Source: Turnera subulata (lineage: Eukaryota > Streptophyta > Magnoliopsida > Malpighiales > Passifloraceae). From it: a stretch of 64,000 bases of DNA. Position numbers and translations under genes: made by a program. The stretch spans positions 54,903 to 118,902 of the forward strand of contig JAKUCV010006658.1 in assembly GCA_028386065.3 (NCBI GenBank), given 5' to 3'. Positions 1-12,059 of this stretch are shown here, one piece after another (within the stretch, counting starts at the first letter, position 1; every line of letters begins with the position of its first letter). The notes beneath the pieces are model-generated. The model saw only the letters and a program-made list of their open reading frames with translations. It was not told the origin of the DNA and did not search any database.

Positions 1-1
1 T

Positions 2-76
2 CCTGAACTTCCAGTAATCAAAGTTTGTACCATCGAAGTAGGATGCTTTGTTGATGCTATTTCCCTCATAAGCCAT
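2..76 (-). CDS. Ty1-copia gag, N-terminal 25 codons (runs off window)
   Basis: The minus strand opens with an ATG followed by 25 uninterrupted codons. They contain the motif S-Y-F-D-G-T-N-F-D-Y-W-K, typical of the start of plant copia Gag polyproteins (UBN2-type gag domain). Gag would form the cytoplasmic virus-like particle of the retrotransposon. The ATG lies about 40 bases inside a primer-binding site and LTR, exactly where gag should begin. The rest of the element lies outside the window, so intactness cannot be judged. Confidence 0.85.
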   Translation of the reverse strand, partial: MAYEGNSINKASYFDGTNFDYWKFR

Positions 77-117
77 GATCTTTGCCTCTGGATGTTACTC
101 CTTTGTACTGAGGACGT

Positions 118-130
118 GGCTCCGCTACCA
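118..130 (-). other. Primer-binding site of the first copia element
   Basis: Read on the minus strand this is TGGTAGCGGAGCC, one or two changes from the usual plant copia PBS (TGGTATCAGAGC), which pairs with initiator Met tRNA. It starts a few bases inside the LTR end and just upstream of the gag ATG. Confidence 0.75.
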
Positions 131-132
131 AT

Positions 133-1050
133 TGTTAGCCCAGATAGGCCTGAGAGAGGAGAAGGGGGGGGGTGGGTGAATCAGGCTACCCCTTAATCGC
201 GGTTGGTTTCTGGAAAACCAAGTGGTTTCTTCACAAACCACTTACCCGCAGAACAGACAGTAATCACAAGCAGAATTATAAGAGAGCAAAAGGAAGAGAG
301 AATATGACACAGTGATTTTAGAGTGGTTCCCCCTCACCAGGTACTCCACTACCTAAAGGACCCTCCTTTAGGATTTTAAACCCTCACTAACGTAGGTTTT
401 TGCGGGATCAGCCTCAACCTATTACAGAAACCAAGCTTTTGTAGGAAAAGCTCTAACCTTTACAAGTTTTTCCCAGGCTAAACTCTAACATTTACAAGAA
501 ACAAGCTTTTACAGGCTCAGCTCAAACCTTTACAAGTTTTTCCCAAGCTAAACTCTAACCTTTCCCCAAATCTAATCCTAGATTTGAGATCCCAGCAAAA
601 CTACACTAGTCTTGCCTAAAAACACTACCCTTTGAAACAACTTGGAGAACAAGAATAAGCACAAGTGTAAGCTCAACAAATATCTCAGGTGTAAGCACAA
701 TTGTAGACTTTAAAGCAATTTTCAAATTGGTTAGGATGCTTTTCCAAAAAGCATTCCTCTTCCTTATATAGAGCTTCAAGCAAGTGGGAGTAGGTAGGAA
801 GATCTTTATCCAACAGCTCTAAAGTACTCTTCAACTCTTCATCCAATGGCTATGTGGTTCAAATCAGTCTTCAGAGTTGACTCCACTATCCACTAGCTGG
901 TGTTGGATTCATTTCAGGAAGTCCACTCTCTTTGCAGCTCAATTACTTGAAAACATTCCATTTTTAGCAATCTGGGACCATAAGTGTGGACCAGATTAGA
1001 TAATTAAGCTAGGAGGTGAGAGATAAGTGTTGCAGGTCTTCATCTCTATC
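133..1050 (-). mobile_element. 5' LTR of a minus-strand Ty1-copia element (outer edge uncertain)
   Basis: The inner LTR edge is the TGTTAG next to the PBS. A minus-strand TATA box (TATATAAGG, about 762-770) marks the promoter, so U3 lies to the right and R/U5 to the left. R/U5 holds two 70-bp tandem copies (about 429-568), each with an AAGCTTTT start and a CTTTACAAGTTTTTCCC core, plus a G-rich tract near 164. No second LTR is in the window, so the right edge is not fixed: about 1050 is a guess, and a TAACA near 1380 is another possible end. Bases 1050-1490 hold no gene I can support. Confidence 0.6.
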
Positions 1051-1491
1051 ATGGACAACTTTCTATGCCCGTTGGAGTAGTTGGGGGTTGAGCATTAACG
1101 CTGTGAGGACCACCTGGTGATATGCACAAATTTCACATAGTATTAAAGGCATGAAAACTTCTTTACTATTATTATTTTGAATAAAAATCATACATTTACT
1201 TATATTTCTTTGTTTAATTGTTGAATAAATTGCTCGAACTGACAATTATGATTTTAGGTGTAAAATCGGCTCATTTCGCTACCGAAAACGATCAATTTCG
1301 GCCAAAGCTGGAAACCGGGCAGAAACTTGAGCACAGTTCACTCTTTGGTTGATTTCAGAAGCCTCAGATGTCCAATTAACATGAAACCAACTGAAGATGA
1401 AAGTAGACATCCTAATCTTTTTAGTGATATAAAGTTCATAATTTTTGTCCTTACGGATTAGGAGCAATGATCAATTCAATTCACTCCATCA

Positions 1492-1659
1492 AACATCAAT
1501 GTTGGACATCCTGAAAATCGATGTTGAAAGGCTTCTGGGAACTTATTTTCACCAAATATCGATGTTGTAACTCCAACATCGATGGTTCAGACCTTCGGCT
1601 CAAATTTGGAGATGCTGAACTTCACCAAACATCGATGTTTTTATCCCAACATCGATGTT
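1492..1659. repeat. Array of paired AACATCGATGTT palindromes (first locus)
   Basis: Six copies or near copies of the perfect 12-bp palindrome AACATCGATGTT start at 1492, 1514, 1555, 1575, 1628 and 1648. The last four form two pairs with exactly 20 bp between starts (8-bp spacer), and the pairs are 73 bp apart. The 1492/1514 pair is degraded and spaced 22 bp. The array lies in what appears to be the gypsy 5' LTR. Confidence 0.9.
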
Positions 1660-2154
1660 TAATGCCTTCGCTCAAACGTGTAGGAATTCTGCATTGGCCA
1701 CCGACCCAGTCTTGGTATTTTCATCATAACTCCTACTACACAAGTCCAAATTGGGAGTTCTTTATATTTAAAGAAAGATAAAAGAATTATCTACAACTTT
1801 GTATAATATCCCTAAGTCCAATTCGGCTGCCTAAGGGTGCCAAAAGTGTTTGGAAGTCTGAGGTCATTTGTTGCCAACCATGTGACCCCTTCTAGAAGAG
1901 CATCATGGCAACCAGAAGGACATGCTTTGTTGGATAATCAAATTGGACGACCTGGAAGGCATTAAAGGAGAATAAAACAGCCTGGAAACCAACATAATTT
2001 CCTACAAAGAAAGCTCAACCATCAGCACATGCAAAAGAGATGGAATATTCATGCTAAGCTGGAAAAGCAAGTGGCAACCCATACCTTGCAACCACTCCAC
2101 CAGCAAATGCTTTCAACATTGAGGCCCATTCCAGCATGATTTTGGTGGCTAAAG

Positions 2155-3705
2155 TGTTAGTAATATGCCCAAAAGCCAATCATGGATGTTTATTTATAGT
2201 CATGTACATACACTTTAAGGTTATTCCAATAAGTATCGTTTATGAGATAAACGCTTGCACATACTTATAACCCTAGTATATATATATTTGATATGTATAT
2301 TCTTAAATGTCCCTAGTCGGTTATTATTACGGATGGGTTGTAATAATAAGTTAAGACTAGCGTATGTTGAGAATTGAATATGTGATATGAATTCTACATG
2401 CGGGTAGAAGTTAGAGAACTTGTGGACTGGACCGACCCACATAAGAACCCTACATGGAACGTTATATGTATGTCATTAGTGGTTCTTATAGATGTGATTG
2501 TCCTCCGACCTGAGATCGTCAAGGTATCCAACATATGAATCATGTACTTTGATATTATTCCTAGTCACCCGTAACTGGGTGGACATAAGGGTAATCATCG
2601 GGTATATGCCGAGTATGTAGTGGGTTTTGATTGATCAAGAGGGGATTCGTCCGACCTATATAACGGGTATATTATCGAGTAGGTTTCTTGATAGAGTTGA
2701 ACTGTTAAATGCGTGGCCACGCTCGGATTATGTGATATGGTGATATCACGGGTATCCGTTTTATACAGTTAACTCGAGGATCAAGAAACATAGATTAGAC
2801 ATATACGAGATTGACCTTTCCATGTCTCGGTCTAATCTTGATAATGTGACTAAAGGACGATGACATATTCCGAGGCATAGTGAATCAGTTCTGATCTTGT
2901 CGTTCGGGTAGCAATGATGTGTTGCTAGACGCCGCTCTTTGTTTATGATTGTAAAATGAGATTTTACAATCATTGCCGGACGTTACAAGTGCCTACAGGG
3001 TCACACACATAGAACCGTTGATTCGAGCAGGTGGTCGAACCGTGGTTGGACCGTGGTTGGACCATGGTTGAACCAGGTCGTTTTTGGGTTGGTTGGCTCA
3101 CTTATTGTCTGCATGATTGTGCCACTTTAGGTGCTATGCATGATGACAATGGTTAGTGGAGTATTATTGTGTCTTGACATGATAATGGTGGGTAATGGGC
3201 AATGGGGCCAAGGTGTTGGCCATTACCTCCACTAATGAGCTTTTGGATGGGGTGGAGCTTGGAGATCAGATCATTCAGCTGATTCTCAGCCCCTTCACCA
3301 CGTTTTTGGCAGCCCCAAAAACACTCTGAAAATACCTCCCTTCAGTTCTTTTTCTTTGTGAAAGAAGCAAGAGCATCAAAACACACAATAGCTCCTACCT
3401 TGTTGCTAGCACATCAAGTGGGAGTGCTCGGTTCTTGGATTCGTGTGACGATTCCGGGAAGGTCACGGTTCGTGTGGATACCATAGAGGAGCAGGTCTTC
3501 TTCTTGCTCTTACTGATTCGTTCCAGCCTTCGTTTTGGTCTAGATGATTCATTCCAGCAGTTGGGTGAAAGACCTCAACCGAACAAGGTACGAAATTTTG
3601 TTATACGGTTTATATGCTTCACATGTGGTTCTTGGTTTAGTTTCCTAGCTTCCGCTGCATCTCTAGCTCATTATGAGTGTCGTAATAGCTTCTAGGAAAC
3701 TTACA
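2155..3705. mobile_element. Solo LTR (copia-type), TSD TAAAG
   Basis: A 1551-bp block starts TGTTAGTAATATGCCC and ends GGAAACTTACA, flanked on both sides by TAAAG (2150-2154 and 3706-3710). It interrupts the gypsy 5' LTR; the 3' LTR carries the uninterrupted sequence near 5340. No internal domain remains, so it is a solo LTR left by LTR-LTR recombination. Orientation was not determined. Confidence 0.9.
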
Positions 3706-4612
3706 TAAAGGACAGTAAAATATGTCATCTTCAAGCTGTCCAACTAGTGAAGAAGTACTATAAAAGGGTGAGAGCTGAAGGAGGAGGAGAAAACACATAC
3801 ACACACCTTGAAACCAAAATTCTGTCAAGTTGTTGTTTCTTTCATTTTCTTTTGAGATTGCTATAAGGAAACCATGTCTTTTCCATTTTCATTTGTTATT
3901 TCAAGTTTATTCATGAACTAATCTTTCATTCTAGATCATAGGGATGTAGCCTACCCTAAATTTGCTATGGTTTGATGTACCATTTGCTACAATTCATTCA
4001 CAAAGTAATTTTGATTGATTGTTGTGAGCTTATTTCTTGCTTTAAGGAAGTGGTCAGCTTTATTGCAACTTCTAGGTAATAGGTGAAGTACCAAGAGGAG
4101 AAGTCTATTATCCGAAAATCATCAATCATCTTTAATCTAAATGCTGAGAGGGTTTAGGTTATCATGGATTCAGTAGCAACAACAAGCTTCATTGCTCCTA
4201 GAGGTAATCTATTTAACGAAAGTGATTAGGTGACTCTTTGAGACGAGACTAGACTAGCGAGAGCGGATAGTTTTATTATAGGTTGTTACCCATCAAAATT
4301 CATATGTTTGGATGCAGCTTTCAATAGTACATTGATCCATGGCAAAGGAAGGGCGGTGAATTCCCGAATAATCTAGTCCTTTTATCATTGCTACTTTGTT
4401 TATCATTTTCATTGTCATTACTACTTTCTCTTCTCTTTGCATTCAATTCGATATTTGCTCTCTCATCAATCTTCAATTCCGATATTATTTCTCTTCATTT
4501 GTTTTCTTTGCCATAAGATTGAATCGATTAATATCTTACCTAGTCTATGTGGATACGATCTTGAGTACCACGACAATTCTATGCACTTGCAGGATTGACC
4601 ACATCAAGTTTT

Positions 4613-4630
4613 TGGCGCCGTTGCCGGGGA
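4613..4630 (+). other. Gypsy primer-binding site
   Basis: TGGCGCCGTTGCCGGGGA follows the 5' LTR end by six bases. This is the classic PBS of plant Tat/Athila-type gypsy elements, usually assigned to tRNA-Asp, and it fixes the plus orientation and the LTR end at 4606. Confidence 0.9.
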
Positions 4631-4713
4631 CTAGCGTCAAGTAATTTTAGGTTCTATCTAACTGGCCTTTTCTCTTGTTCACCTTTTCTCTGAGTTTCAG
4701 GTATTTTGGGTGC

Positions 4714-5049
4714 ATGACCCATAACACCCGAAGCAAAAGCCAAAGGCTCGAATTTACATCAGAACCCAAAAGGTTGTTCAAAGCAAAATCTAAACAACAA
4801 GAAGAACCATCAACTCTCCCAACAACCATGGCGGAAGGAAAGGAAATCAACACGGTACCCATGAACAAATTATTAGCTCGCCAAGCCGGTATGCCAAGAT
4901 TCGGAATAGCCCAACCAGCCATAGAATCGGCCCACTATGAACTTAGACCGAGCCTAATCTCCATGGTTCAGCAAAACACCTTTGCTGGAACTCCATTTGA
5001 AGACCCTTACCAACACTTACATAATTTTTTTTCCTATTGTGACACTTTC
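4714..5049 (+). pseudogene. Truncated gypsy gag
   Basis: About 112 codons from an ATG 84 bases after the PBS. The motif ELRPSLISMVQQNTFAG followed by EDPYQHLHNF is the conserved start of the Athila/Tat-type Gag capsid region. The natural protein would go on for several hundred residues. Here it runs directly into LTR sequence at 5050 and stops about seven codons later. Bases 4607-4713 are a T-rich leader. Confidence 0.85.
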
Positions 5050-6241
5050 AGAGGTCATTTGTTGCCAACCATGTGACCCCTTCTAGAAGAGCATCTTGGC
5101 AACCAGAAGGACATGCTTTGTTGGATAATCAAATTGGACGACCTGGAAGGCATTAAAGGAGAATAAAACAGCCTTGAAACCAACATAATTTCCTGGAAAA
5201 AAAGCTCAACCATCAGCACATGCAAAAGAGAAGGAATATTCATGCTAAGCTGGAAAAGCAAGTGGCAACCCATACCTTGCAACCACTCCACCAGCAAACG
5301 CTTTCAACATTGAGGCTCATTCCAGCACTATTTTTATGGCTAAAGGACACTGAAATATGTCATCTCCAAGCTATCCAACTAGTGAAGAAGCACTATAAAA
5401 GGGAGAGAGCTGAAGGGGGAGGAGAAAACACATACACACACCTTGAAACCAAAATTCTGTCAAGTTGTTGTTCCTTTCATTTTATTTTGAGATTGCTGTG
5501 AGGAAACCATGTCTTTCCCACTTTAATTTGTTGTTTCAAGTTCATTCATGAACTAATCTTTAATTCTAGAACATAGGGATGTAGCCTACCCTAAATTTGC
5601 TATGGTTTGATGTACCATTTGCTGCAATTCATTCACAAAGTAATTTTGATTGATTGTTGTGAGCTTATTTCTTACTTTAAGGAAGTGGCCAGCTTTATTG
5701 CAGCTTCTAGGTAATAGGTGAAGTACCGAGAGGAGAAGTCTATTATCCGAAAATCATCAATCATCTTTAATCTAAATGCTGAGAGGGTTTGGGTTATCGT
5801 GGATTCAGTAGCAACAACAAGCTTCATTGCTCCTAGAGGTAATATAATTGACGAAAGTGATTAGGTGACTCTTTGAGACGAGACTAGACTAGTGAGAGCG
5901 GATAGTTTCATTATAGGTTGCTACCCATCAAAATTCATGTGTTTGGATGCAGCTTTCAATAGTACATTGATCCATGGCAAAGGAAGGGCGGTGAATTCCC
6001 GAATGATCTAGCCCTTTTATCGTTGCTACTTTGTTTATCATTTTCATTGTGATTACTACTTTCTCTTCTCTTTGCATTCAATTCGATATTTGCTCTCTTA
6101 TCAATTTTCAATTCCGATATTATTTCTCTTCATTTGTTTTCTTTGCCATAAGATTGAATCGATTAATATCTTGCCTAGTCTCTGTGGATACGACCTTGAG
6201 TACCACGTCGATTCTGTGCACTTGCAGGATTGACCACATCA

Positions 6242-6321
6242 CCTGAGCCACCAGCAACTTGCAGCAGGACCACTTCAGATGTTGACAGTAAAGTGTCCAG
6301 AAACCAAGCCTCGTGGTTTTT
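6242..6321. other. Short host spacer between gypsy and CACTA elements
   Basis: Eighty bases of non-repeat sequence ending in TTT, the target duplication of the CACTA element; it continues at 8991. No gene is visible. Confidence 0.5.
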
Positions 6322-8990
6322 CACTACTAGAATGCAGCCTTTTACTCTTAGATTTAGCAAGGGATTTTGAGCCGTTTGTAATAGATTTTAGGATTTGCAA
6401 CGGATTTTGTCACGGATGGAATCCCTGATTAAACCCTTCGTTGCAAATCCAATAGTGAGGAAATTTGTAACGGACACTTTTGCGATGGATTTAGCTAGGA
6501 ATGGTGCCTTACGAACTATGACGGCCTCATTTCCCTTGCAACTTATCCTTGACTAAAACCATAACTAATTGTGAGCTATATCCCTTACTATTTGTAAAGG
6601 AATCAAACCCTCACAAATAAATTCCTTGCTAAATCCGTGGCAAACTAAATTTACAAAAATAAAAAATAAATAAATAAAACGAAAATTAATATAATAATAT
6701 ATGGTCCTAATTGTAATTAAAGTTAATTAGATTCAAATTTGTTGACGAAAAAAAAGAAGCAAAATGAAAAAAATTAGACGCAGAATAGAAAAGAACTTTA
6801 TTGTAATGTTATTACAAATACAAAAATTAATTATAATACAACAAAATAATTATAAAGGTTTTTACATAATAAAATACAACAAATTAAACCGGGTTCCAAT
6901 GAATGAAGATCCGCCTACAGATCTGCTCAAAAACTACAAGCCATGGATAAATCTACACAGCATCTTTTAGATCTGAACTAGATCTGGGAATCCCAACCTC
7001 GGGTCTGCTTGCCTCTGCCTCCACACGCTCGGATCTACCCGGAATCTGTCACCAACAACCCAAACTCGCCATGAGTACATCAGGTTTCTCAAACAATCCC
7101 AAAGTAAACAAAAAGCAACAACAACCATAACCCAGAAACATTAGAACCCAGTAACTCTCTATTTAGCAGAGACAACATAAAACAAACAACGAATCAGAAG
7201 CAAAGAAGTAGAAAGGACGGACCTGGGCATGAACAAAGACGCAGGCGAAGGTGAAGAACTAATAGTCGTAGCGGTTGTTAGCTTCCAACATTAATCCGGA
7301 TGGAGGCGTGGTGCTTGGAGGCGTGGTCCTTCGTTCTGCATCTTTGTTGGTTCTACTTCTTTGATGGATCGGAGGATTAGATGCTCGGGAAAGGGAGTGA
7401 GGAAGGCGGCGACTGATAGGGTTTTGTTTCGGGGAAGGAAGAGAAGGGGAGGAAGAGAAAAGGTTTGGCTTGGTGAAAAGAAGAGAAGGGGAGGAAGAGA
7501 GACAAGAGAGAGAGAGAGGCACGGAGAAGAGAGAGGGAGGCAGAAGAAAAGTGAGAAAAATGAGATAAGGATGCCTTTTATATCCGACTCTAACCCTAGG
7601 GTTTCGACTAAAGTTCAAACGACGTCGTTTAGTCAATCAAACCTCCACAAGTCAACGTGCTCCTCAACAGTCAAAACGCGAAGATTTTGGTGTTTTATGC
7701 ACAAACTCCTTCAAAACACGGTCGTTTTGATCACAGCCCAATTGTGTGTTCCAAAGGACTCTTCTTTTAAATTATTTTCAAATTTTTTTTAACAAATTAA
7801 TTAATTTAATAAGCCAAAACACAAGAAATATCTTTTGATATTATAAATTATATTTTATAGGAAATTATTGGAATTTTTTTCTGGGGTTCCCATCTAGTAT
7901 CCAGAACTTTAGCCCGGCTAATCCGGACACGACCTGGGTTTTAGGAACTAATTTGAATAAGCTTAAATAATATTTTGTAGGAAAAACTGTTACAATTCCA
8001 CTAATCCGAGTCTTGGAATCATGGCACAGCTGGACCATCCGCCCTTGATGATTATATTGATGATTATAGTTCGAATAATGGTAATCTCTTTCTTATTTGT
8101 CAATAATTTCTTACTTCACATAAATGTTTTTTGTCCACAATCATGTTTTTCCACAATCAGCTTCCCGGGCAAAATTTACTAACGGATTTTGTAATTACTT
8201 TCTAGTAGATGGTTGCATTCGTTAGTAGTAATTAAATCATGCATTCTAGTAGTGCTAAATACTTTCTAGTAGTGTTAATTACCTTCACACAAAGTCCGTT
8301 AGTAAATGGCTGCATTCCAGTAGTGTTAATTACTTTCTAAATAAATTAAAGTTCAATATAGATTTCTTTCAAGATATGTTAATTTAATAAAGTTTCTAAT
8401 ATTGACTTAAATTGAAAAAATAAGAATATTTTTAAATAAAATCATGCAAAAAAATATATTTTTAAAAGATTTTACTCTTTAATAATTAGTGAAAACGGAA
8501 ATTTCACCCGTCACTAATAGCAACGAAAATTGCATAATTTCATCCGTTATAAATTGCAAGGGACCAAATCCGTTACTATTTGTCACAGAAATTTGACCCG
8601 TCACTAATAGCAACGGAAAAAACCCTCACAAATCCGTTTTTGGAATATAACACTTGTAACGGACAAATCCCTTGCAATTTGTAAGGGAAAAATTATCCGT
8701 TACAAATTAGTGACGGGCAAATCCCTCATAATTCCCTCACAACAAAGGCGGGAAGGAGGCGGGAAAAATATCAACATCCCGGGCAAAATTTACTCACGGA
8801 TTTTGTCACGAAAAATTAATCCCTCGCATAATCCGTCACTAGTTTTTGTGACGGAAAATTTCCCTTACTAAACCTGTTGCAAAGCTCACTTTTGCCTCGG
8901 ATTTTTTTTCCTCGCAACATCCGTCACTATTAGTGACGGAAATTTTGCTTCACACAAAATCCGTTAGTAAATGGCTGCATTCTAGTAGTG
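6322..8990. mobile_element. Non-autonomous CACTA (En/Spm) element
   Basis: The ends are inverted repeats: CACTACTAGAATGCAGCC at the left and its complement at the right, flanked by a 3-bp TTT duplication (6319-6321, 8991-8993). Both subterminal regions (about 6350-6630 and 8480-8960) are crowded with short direct and inverted motifs around ACGGATTT, CCGTTAC and CCGTCAC, as expected for transposase-binding sites. There is no transposase. Extra TIR-like motifs near 8250-8335 suggest an internal rearrangement or a nested relative. TSD, termini and subterminal repeats make the class secure. Confidence 0.92.
7200..7600 (-). promoter_or_regulatory. Promoter and first-exon-like region inside the CACTA element
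   Basis: On the minus strand a TATAAAAG box (about 7575-7582) is followed by a long CT-rich leader (7420-7560), a short ORF with an ATG near 7345, and a CAG|GTCCGT that could be a splice donor near 7222. This looks like the 5' end of a transcription unit, either the remnant of the transposase gene or a captured host promoter. The protein is not recognisable. Confidence 0.45.
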
Positions 8991-9148
8991 TTTGTGTGGT
9001 TCTCGTAAGAAACCACGCTGCATGTTAATCAACACAAACATATGCAAATATTTAACCAGGTTTGTTAATCATCAAAATCAATATATAATTCACTGAACAT
9101 GATTAGTCACTAATAATCCATATTAAGCTCATGTTTAGGTCATCACTT

Positions 9149-10117
9149 ATAACATATCCTGAAAATTCATTTGAGCCCTAAAATCAAAAAACAACTCATT
9201 CGAGTCTTATAACGTTTAAAAAGAATACTAATTGAGTCCTTTCTATTTTTCAGTTAAATTTTTTGTTATCTTTAAGTACTTTTAGCCCCTGTATGCCTAT
9301 ATAGTATTATTTTAGTCCCTGTAATTTTTTAAAATTTTCATTATGATCCTTCAAAAAATAATTAAAAAAAAAAGATAAAGGGATTCAAAACACTAAATGC
9401 ATATCATTACAAACATTAGCCTTTGTGGTTTCGAATTTAGGATATAAAGTGCAGTAGTAAGCTAAAAAGCTAGGGTTTAGAGTTTAATTTAAAGATTTTA
9501 GGATTTTAGAGTTTAAGGTTTTAGTATTTTAGAGTTTAAGGTTTAGTATTTTGAGGTTTAATGTTTCAATATTTTAGGATTTAGAGTTTAAGGTCTTAGT
9601 TTTTTAGGGTTTAGGATATAGGATTAAAGATTTAAGGTTGTTAGAGTTTAGAATTCAGGATTTTAGGATATATTATTTAGGGTTTAAGGTTTTTAAGATT
9701 TAAAATTTAGAGGTTTAAGATATAAAATTGAGAGTTTTATATTTTAGTGTTTTTGGTTTTTAGGTTAATGGATTAAAATTTAGGATTTTAACATTTAATA
9801 TATAAAGATATGTATTTAGTGTTACGAGTCTCTCCTTTATTTATTTATTTTATGATTTTACAAATGACACGGATCTTACTGGCACTAACCTTTAAGCCAG
9901 ATGAAGCACAAAAGAGATCAATAATGAAAATTTTAGAAAATCATAGGGACTAAATAATGCTTTAGAGACTTATAGGGACTAGAAGTACTTAAAGATAACA
10001 GAAAATTTAACGGAAAAATAGACGGGGACTCAATTGGTATTTTTTTAAAACGTTATAGGACTCGAATAAGTCGTTTTTTGAATTTATGACTCAAATGAGT
10101 TTTCGAGATAGGTTATC
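9149..10117. mobile_element. Long-terminal-inverted-repeat element (MITE/foldback type)
   Basis: The first and last roughly 200 bases are imperfect inverted copies: left CATTTGAGCCCTAAAATC, right complement CATTTGAGTCATAAATTC, continuing through matching AACGTTT, CAATTGAGTCC and TTAGTCCCT blocks. Outer tips are ATAACATATC and ATAACCTATC. No coding capacity is seen and no clean target duplication was found, so the class (Mutator-like or foldback) is open. The centre is a telomere-like repeat, listed separately. Confidence 0.7.
9465..9790 (+). repeat. Degenerate TTTAGGG-like (telomere-type) repeat
   Basis: About 325 bases of short units such as TAGGGTTTAG, TAGAGTTTAAGG and TTTAGGATTTTAG, all one to three changes from plant telomeric TTTAGGG. 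The array is the loop of the surrounding inverted-repeat element. Confidence 0.75.
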
Positions 10118-10139
10118 TCTCTTTTTTGGTGGTTCATGT

Positions 10140-11240
10140 GACTATTTTAGTCATGGCAGTTCGTAGGAGTATGGTGCTACTGTGTTATCTGTGCTACTGT
10201 CGGATTCAATCCCACCGCCCTACTTGCTATCATCAATTAAGTTGAATCACACACATACTATACTTTTTTTTTTCTCGAAAGGGGTAAAAATATATTAATA
10301 TAAACCAAGTACAACATACATATTAACACAAATTACACTGCTAAAAACAAGGAAAATAACATAATTAAAAGCCACAAACATGGAGGAATAAATCCCCAAA
10401 TAAAGCATGAACCATGAATACAAAGCGGTTAATCTTAAATTCAGACATAGGCAAGAGTTAAAACTCAAACCGAAGAACTCGCAGCTACCCATGGACGGGA
10501 GGGCGTTCAATCAGCACAAAGCAGGACTAGCCCCAAACAGCAACCAAGTTCGCTTCCGGTGGTCGGTAGCTATCGGCTTTATCTCTGAAACCCGAGCAAG
10601 CCAAACAATAGCCATCACCGGATAAACGGAAGAAAGCCGATATCCTCCTTTGTGAGTAAACACTTCATAACAAGCTCCATACTTCACACAACAACAACTA
10701 TCTGCTATCTGCAACAAGCCCACAGGGCCACTGGAAGAAAGGAAGAACAACTCACCAACTCTTACTTTTGTATCCGTAGATCTAGAAGCCTCGAGGTTGA
10801 AAGCTTCAGATCCATGGATGCCAGGCAAGGAAGAGGTGTTGAGAGTCTCCAACAACAAAAGGATGGAATTGAAATCCATCAACTAACCACCAGATCTATT
10901 GCAGATCTACTAGATATATATAAAATAAAATCTAAATAAACACTTCCAAGGAGAAAAAGGGCTTACCAACCAACCGGAGGAACCGGCGGCGGCAGCCCGA
11001 ACACTCTTGAGGAAGACGCCTTTTAGGAGAGAAAATGGAAGGGAGAGAGGTTTCTAGGTAGAGAGAGCGATAACTTCGGACACACGCATACTACACTTTA
11101 CGTTTACATAAACGTGTATATTCACAAACATGTAGGCACATTCCCATTTATATACTTTTGTGATCCAGTGCTTTGATTTAAGGAGGTCATTCTATGGTGC
11201 TATTGATGTATCGTATTCTCCTTGAGGTACTTACTATAAC
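10140..11240. pseudogene. Leader fragment of the local gene family, split by a retroposon
   Basis: Bases 10140-10263 and 11081-11240 match the 5' leader-intron region of gene copies A and B (around 25690-25960 and 42630-42850) and the fragment at 38640-38980. Shared blocks include GGATTCAATCCCACCGCC and AACATGTAGGCACATTCCCA. No coding exon is attached. It is a dispersed or truncated copy of the duplicated unit, interrupted at 10264. Confidence 0.65.
10264..11080 (-). mobile_element. Poly(A) retroposon (internally deleted LINE-like)
   Basis: On the minus strand the insert starts with a CT-rich leader and ends in TTTCGAGAAAAAAAAAA. Flanks CACACATACTATAC (left) and CACACGCATACTACAC (right) look like a diverged target duplication, and the related fragment at 38640 lacks the insert. 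It contains one 123-codon ORF (10882-10511) starting M-D-F-N-S that I do not recognise. It could be a non-autonomous LINE derivative or a processed pseudogene; the CT-rich start resembles plant L1 5' UTRs. Confidence 0.6.
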
Positions 11241-12059
11241 AAGCTGATCACCCGTTAATCATCAAATGTAATATAAAATTAACATTAAAAATTTTATTAA
11301 TAATAAATTCCTTTTCTATTTAAGAATATATTTGTTTCTATTTATCCCGAATTAAGTTTTAGAATTGGTAGGAGGTTGATTTATTTATTTTAGGAGGTCT
11401 ACCTATAACTTTTTGAACAATTTTTACCTGTAATGACAGGTCAACCTTATTAAACTTATGGGTCAACCTATTAACAAGTAAATTATAATACAATTATTTT
11501 ATTAGAAAGGAATCTACAAGGACAACCTATTAGTTTTAAAATAATAATTCACCCATTTATTTGCATAGTTGACCTCTCAATTGCATAATTTTAACCTTGT
11601 TTATTCTAGGTGGTTCATCTATTTATCTATTCTGGATTGACCTATTAATTATATAACAATTTCTCAAATAATTGAAATAAAATATATAATATACTGTGTA
11701 AATTATCTAGTTTGCCAAAAAAAATTATGTACTTGTCACAAAAACACTTAGATAATATTAAATTACCGAGTCATAACAAATATGAAGTTAATATATTCTA
11801 ATTTACTCCCATTAAATTCAAATTTTGTAGGACTTCCATGCATCAACCAATGAGTATATTGAATATATTTTTGTGTAAATTTTAACTCACGATATAGATA
11901 AAAAAAATAAAGATTACTGCTTCAAATGAATGTCATCTTAATTTGAACAAGAAAAAGTTAAAAGTACTAATTGTACTCTACATTCTATATTCTATTGGCC
12001 TACATTAGAATTGGTTAAAAAGTATTTTATGTCCTCCTATTTTATCGATTTCGTATTTG
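11241..12059. other. AT-rich spacer
   Basis: No gene is supportable. Short GACCTATTA/GGTCAACC-type motifs recur around 11380-11650 and may be the remains of an old repeat. Confidence 0.5.

Larger units (their letters stand above)
1490..6241 (+). mobile_element. Internally deleted Ty3-gypsy (Tat/Athila-like) element
   Basis: Two long direct repeats form the LTRs. Bases 1860-2154 continued at 3711-4606 match 5051-6241 closely, and both end in GACCACATCA. The 5' copy is split by a solo LTR. After the first LTR come a PBS and a gag start, then the sequence jumps at 5050 into the middle of the 3' LTR, so protease, RT, integrase and the 5' part of the 3' LTR are gone. This looks like one illegitimate recombination event. 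The upstream limit of the 5' LTR is unresolved; 1490-1859 is assigned to it by position only. The element cannot move autonomously. Confidence 0.75.

Noticed and set aside
7259..7792. Two overlapping ORFs of 125 and 143 codons, one Arg/Gly-rich
   Set aside because: They arise from a GA/CT-rich leader inside the CACTA element; low complexity on both strands and no family resemblance.
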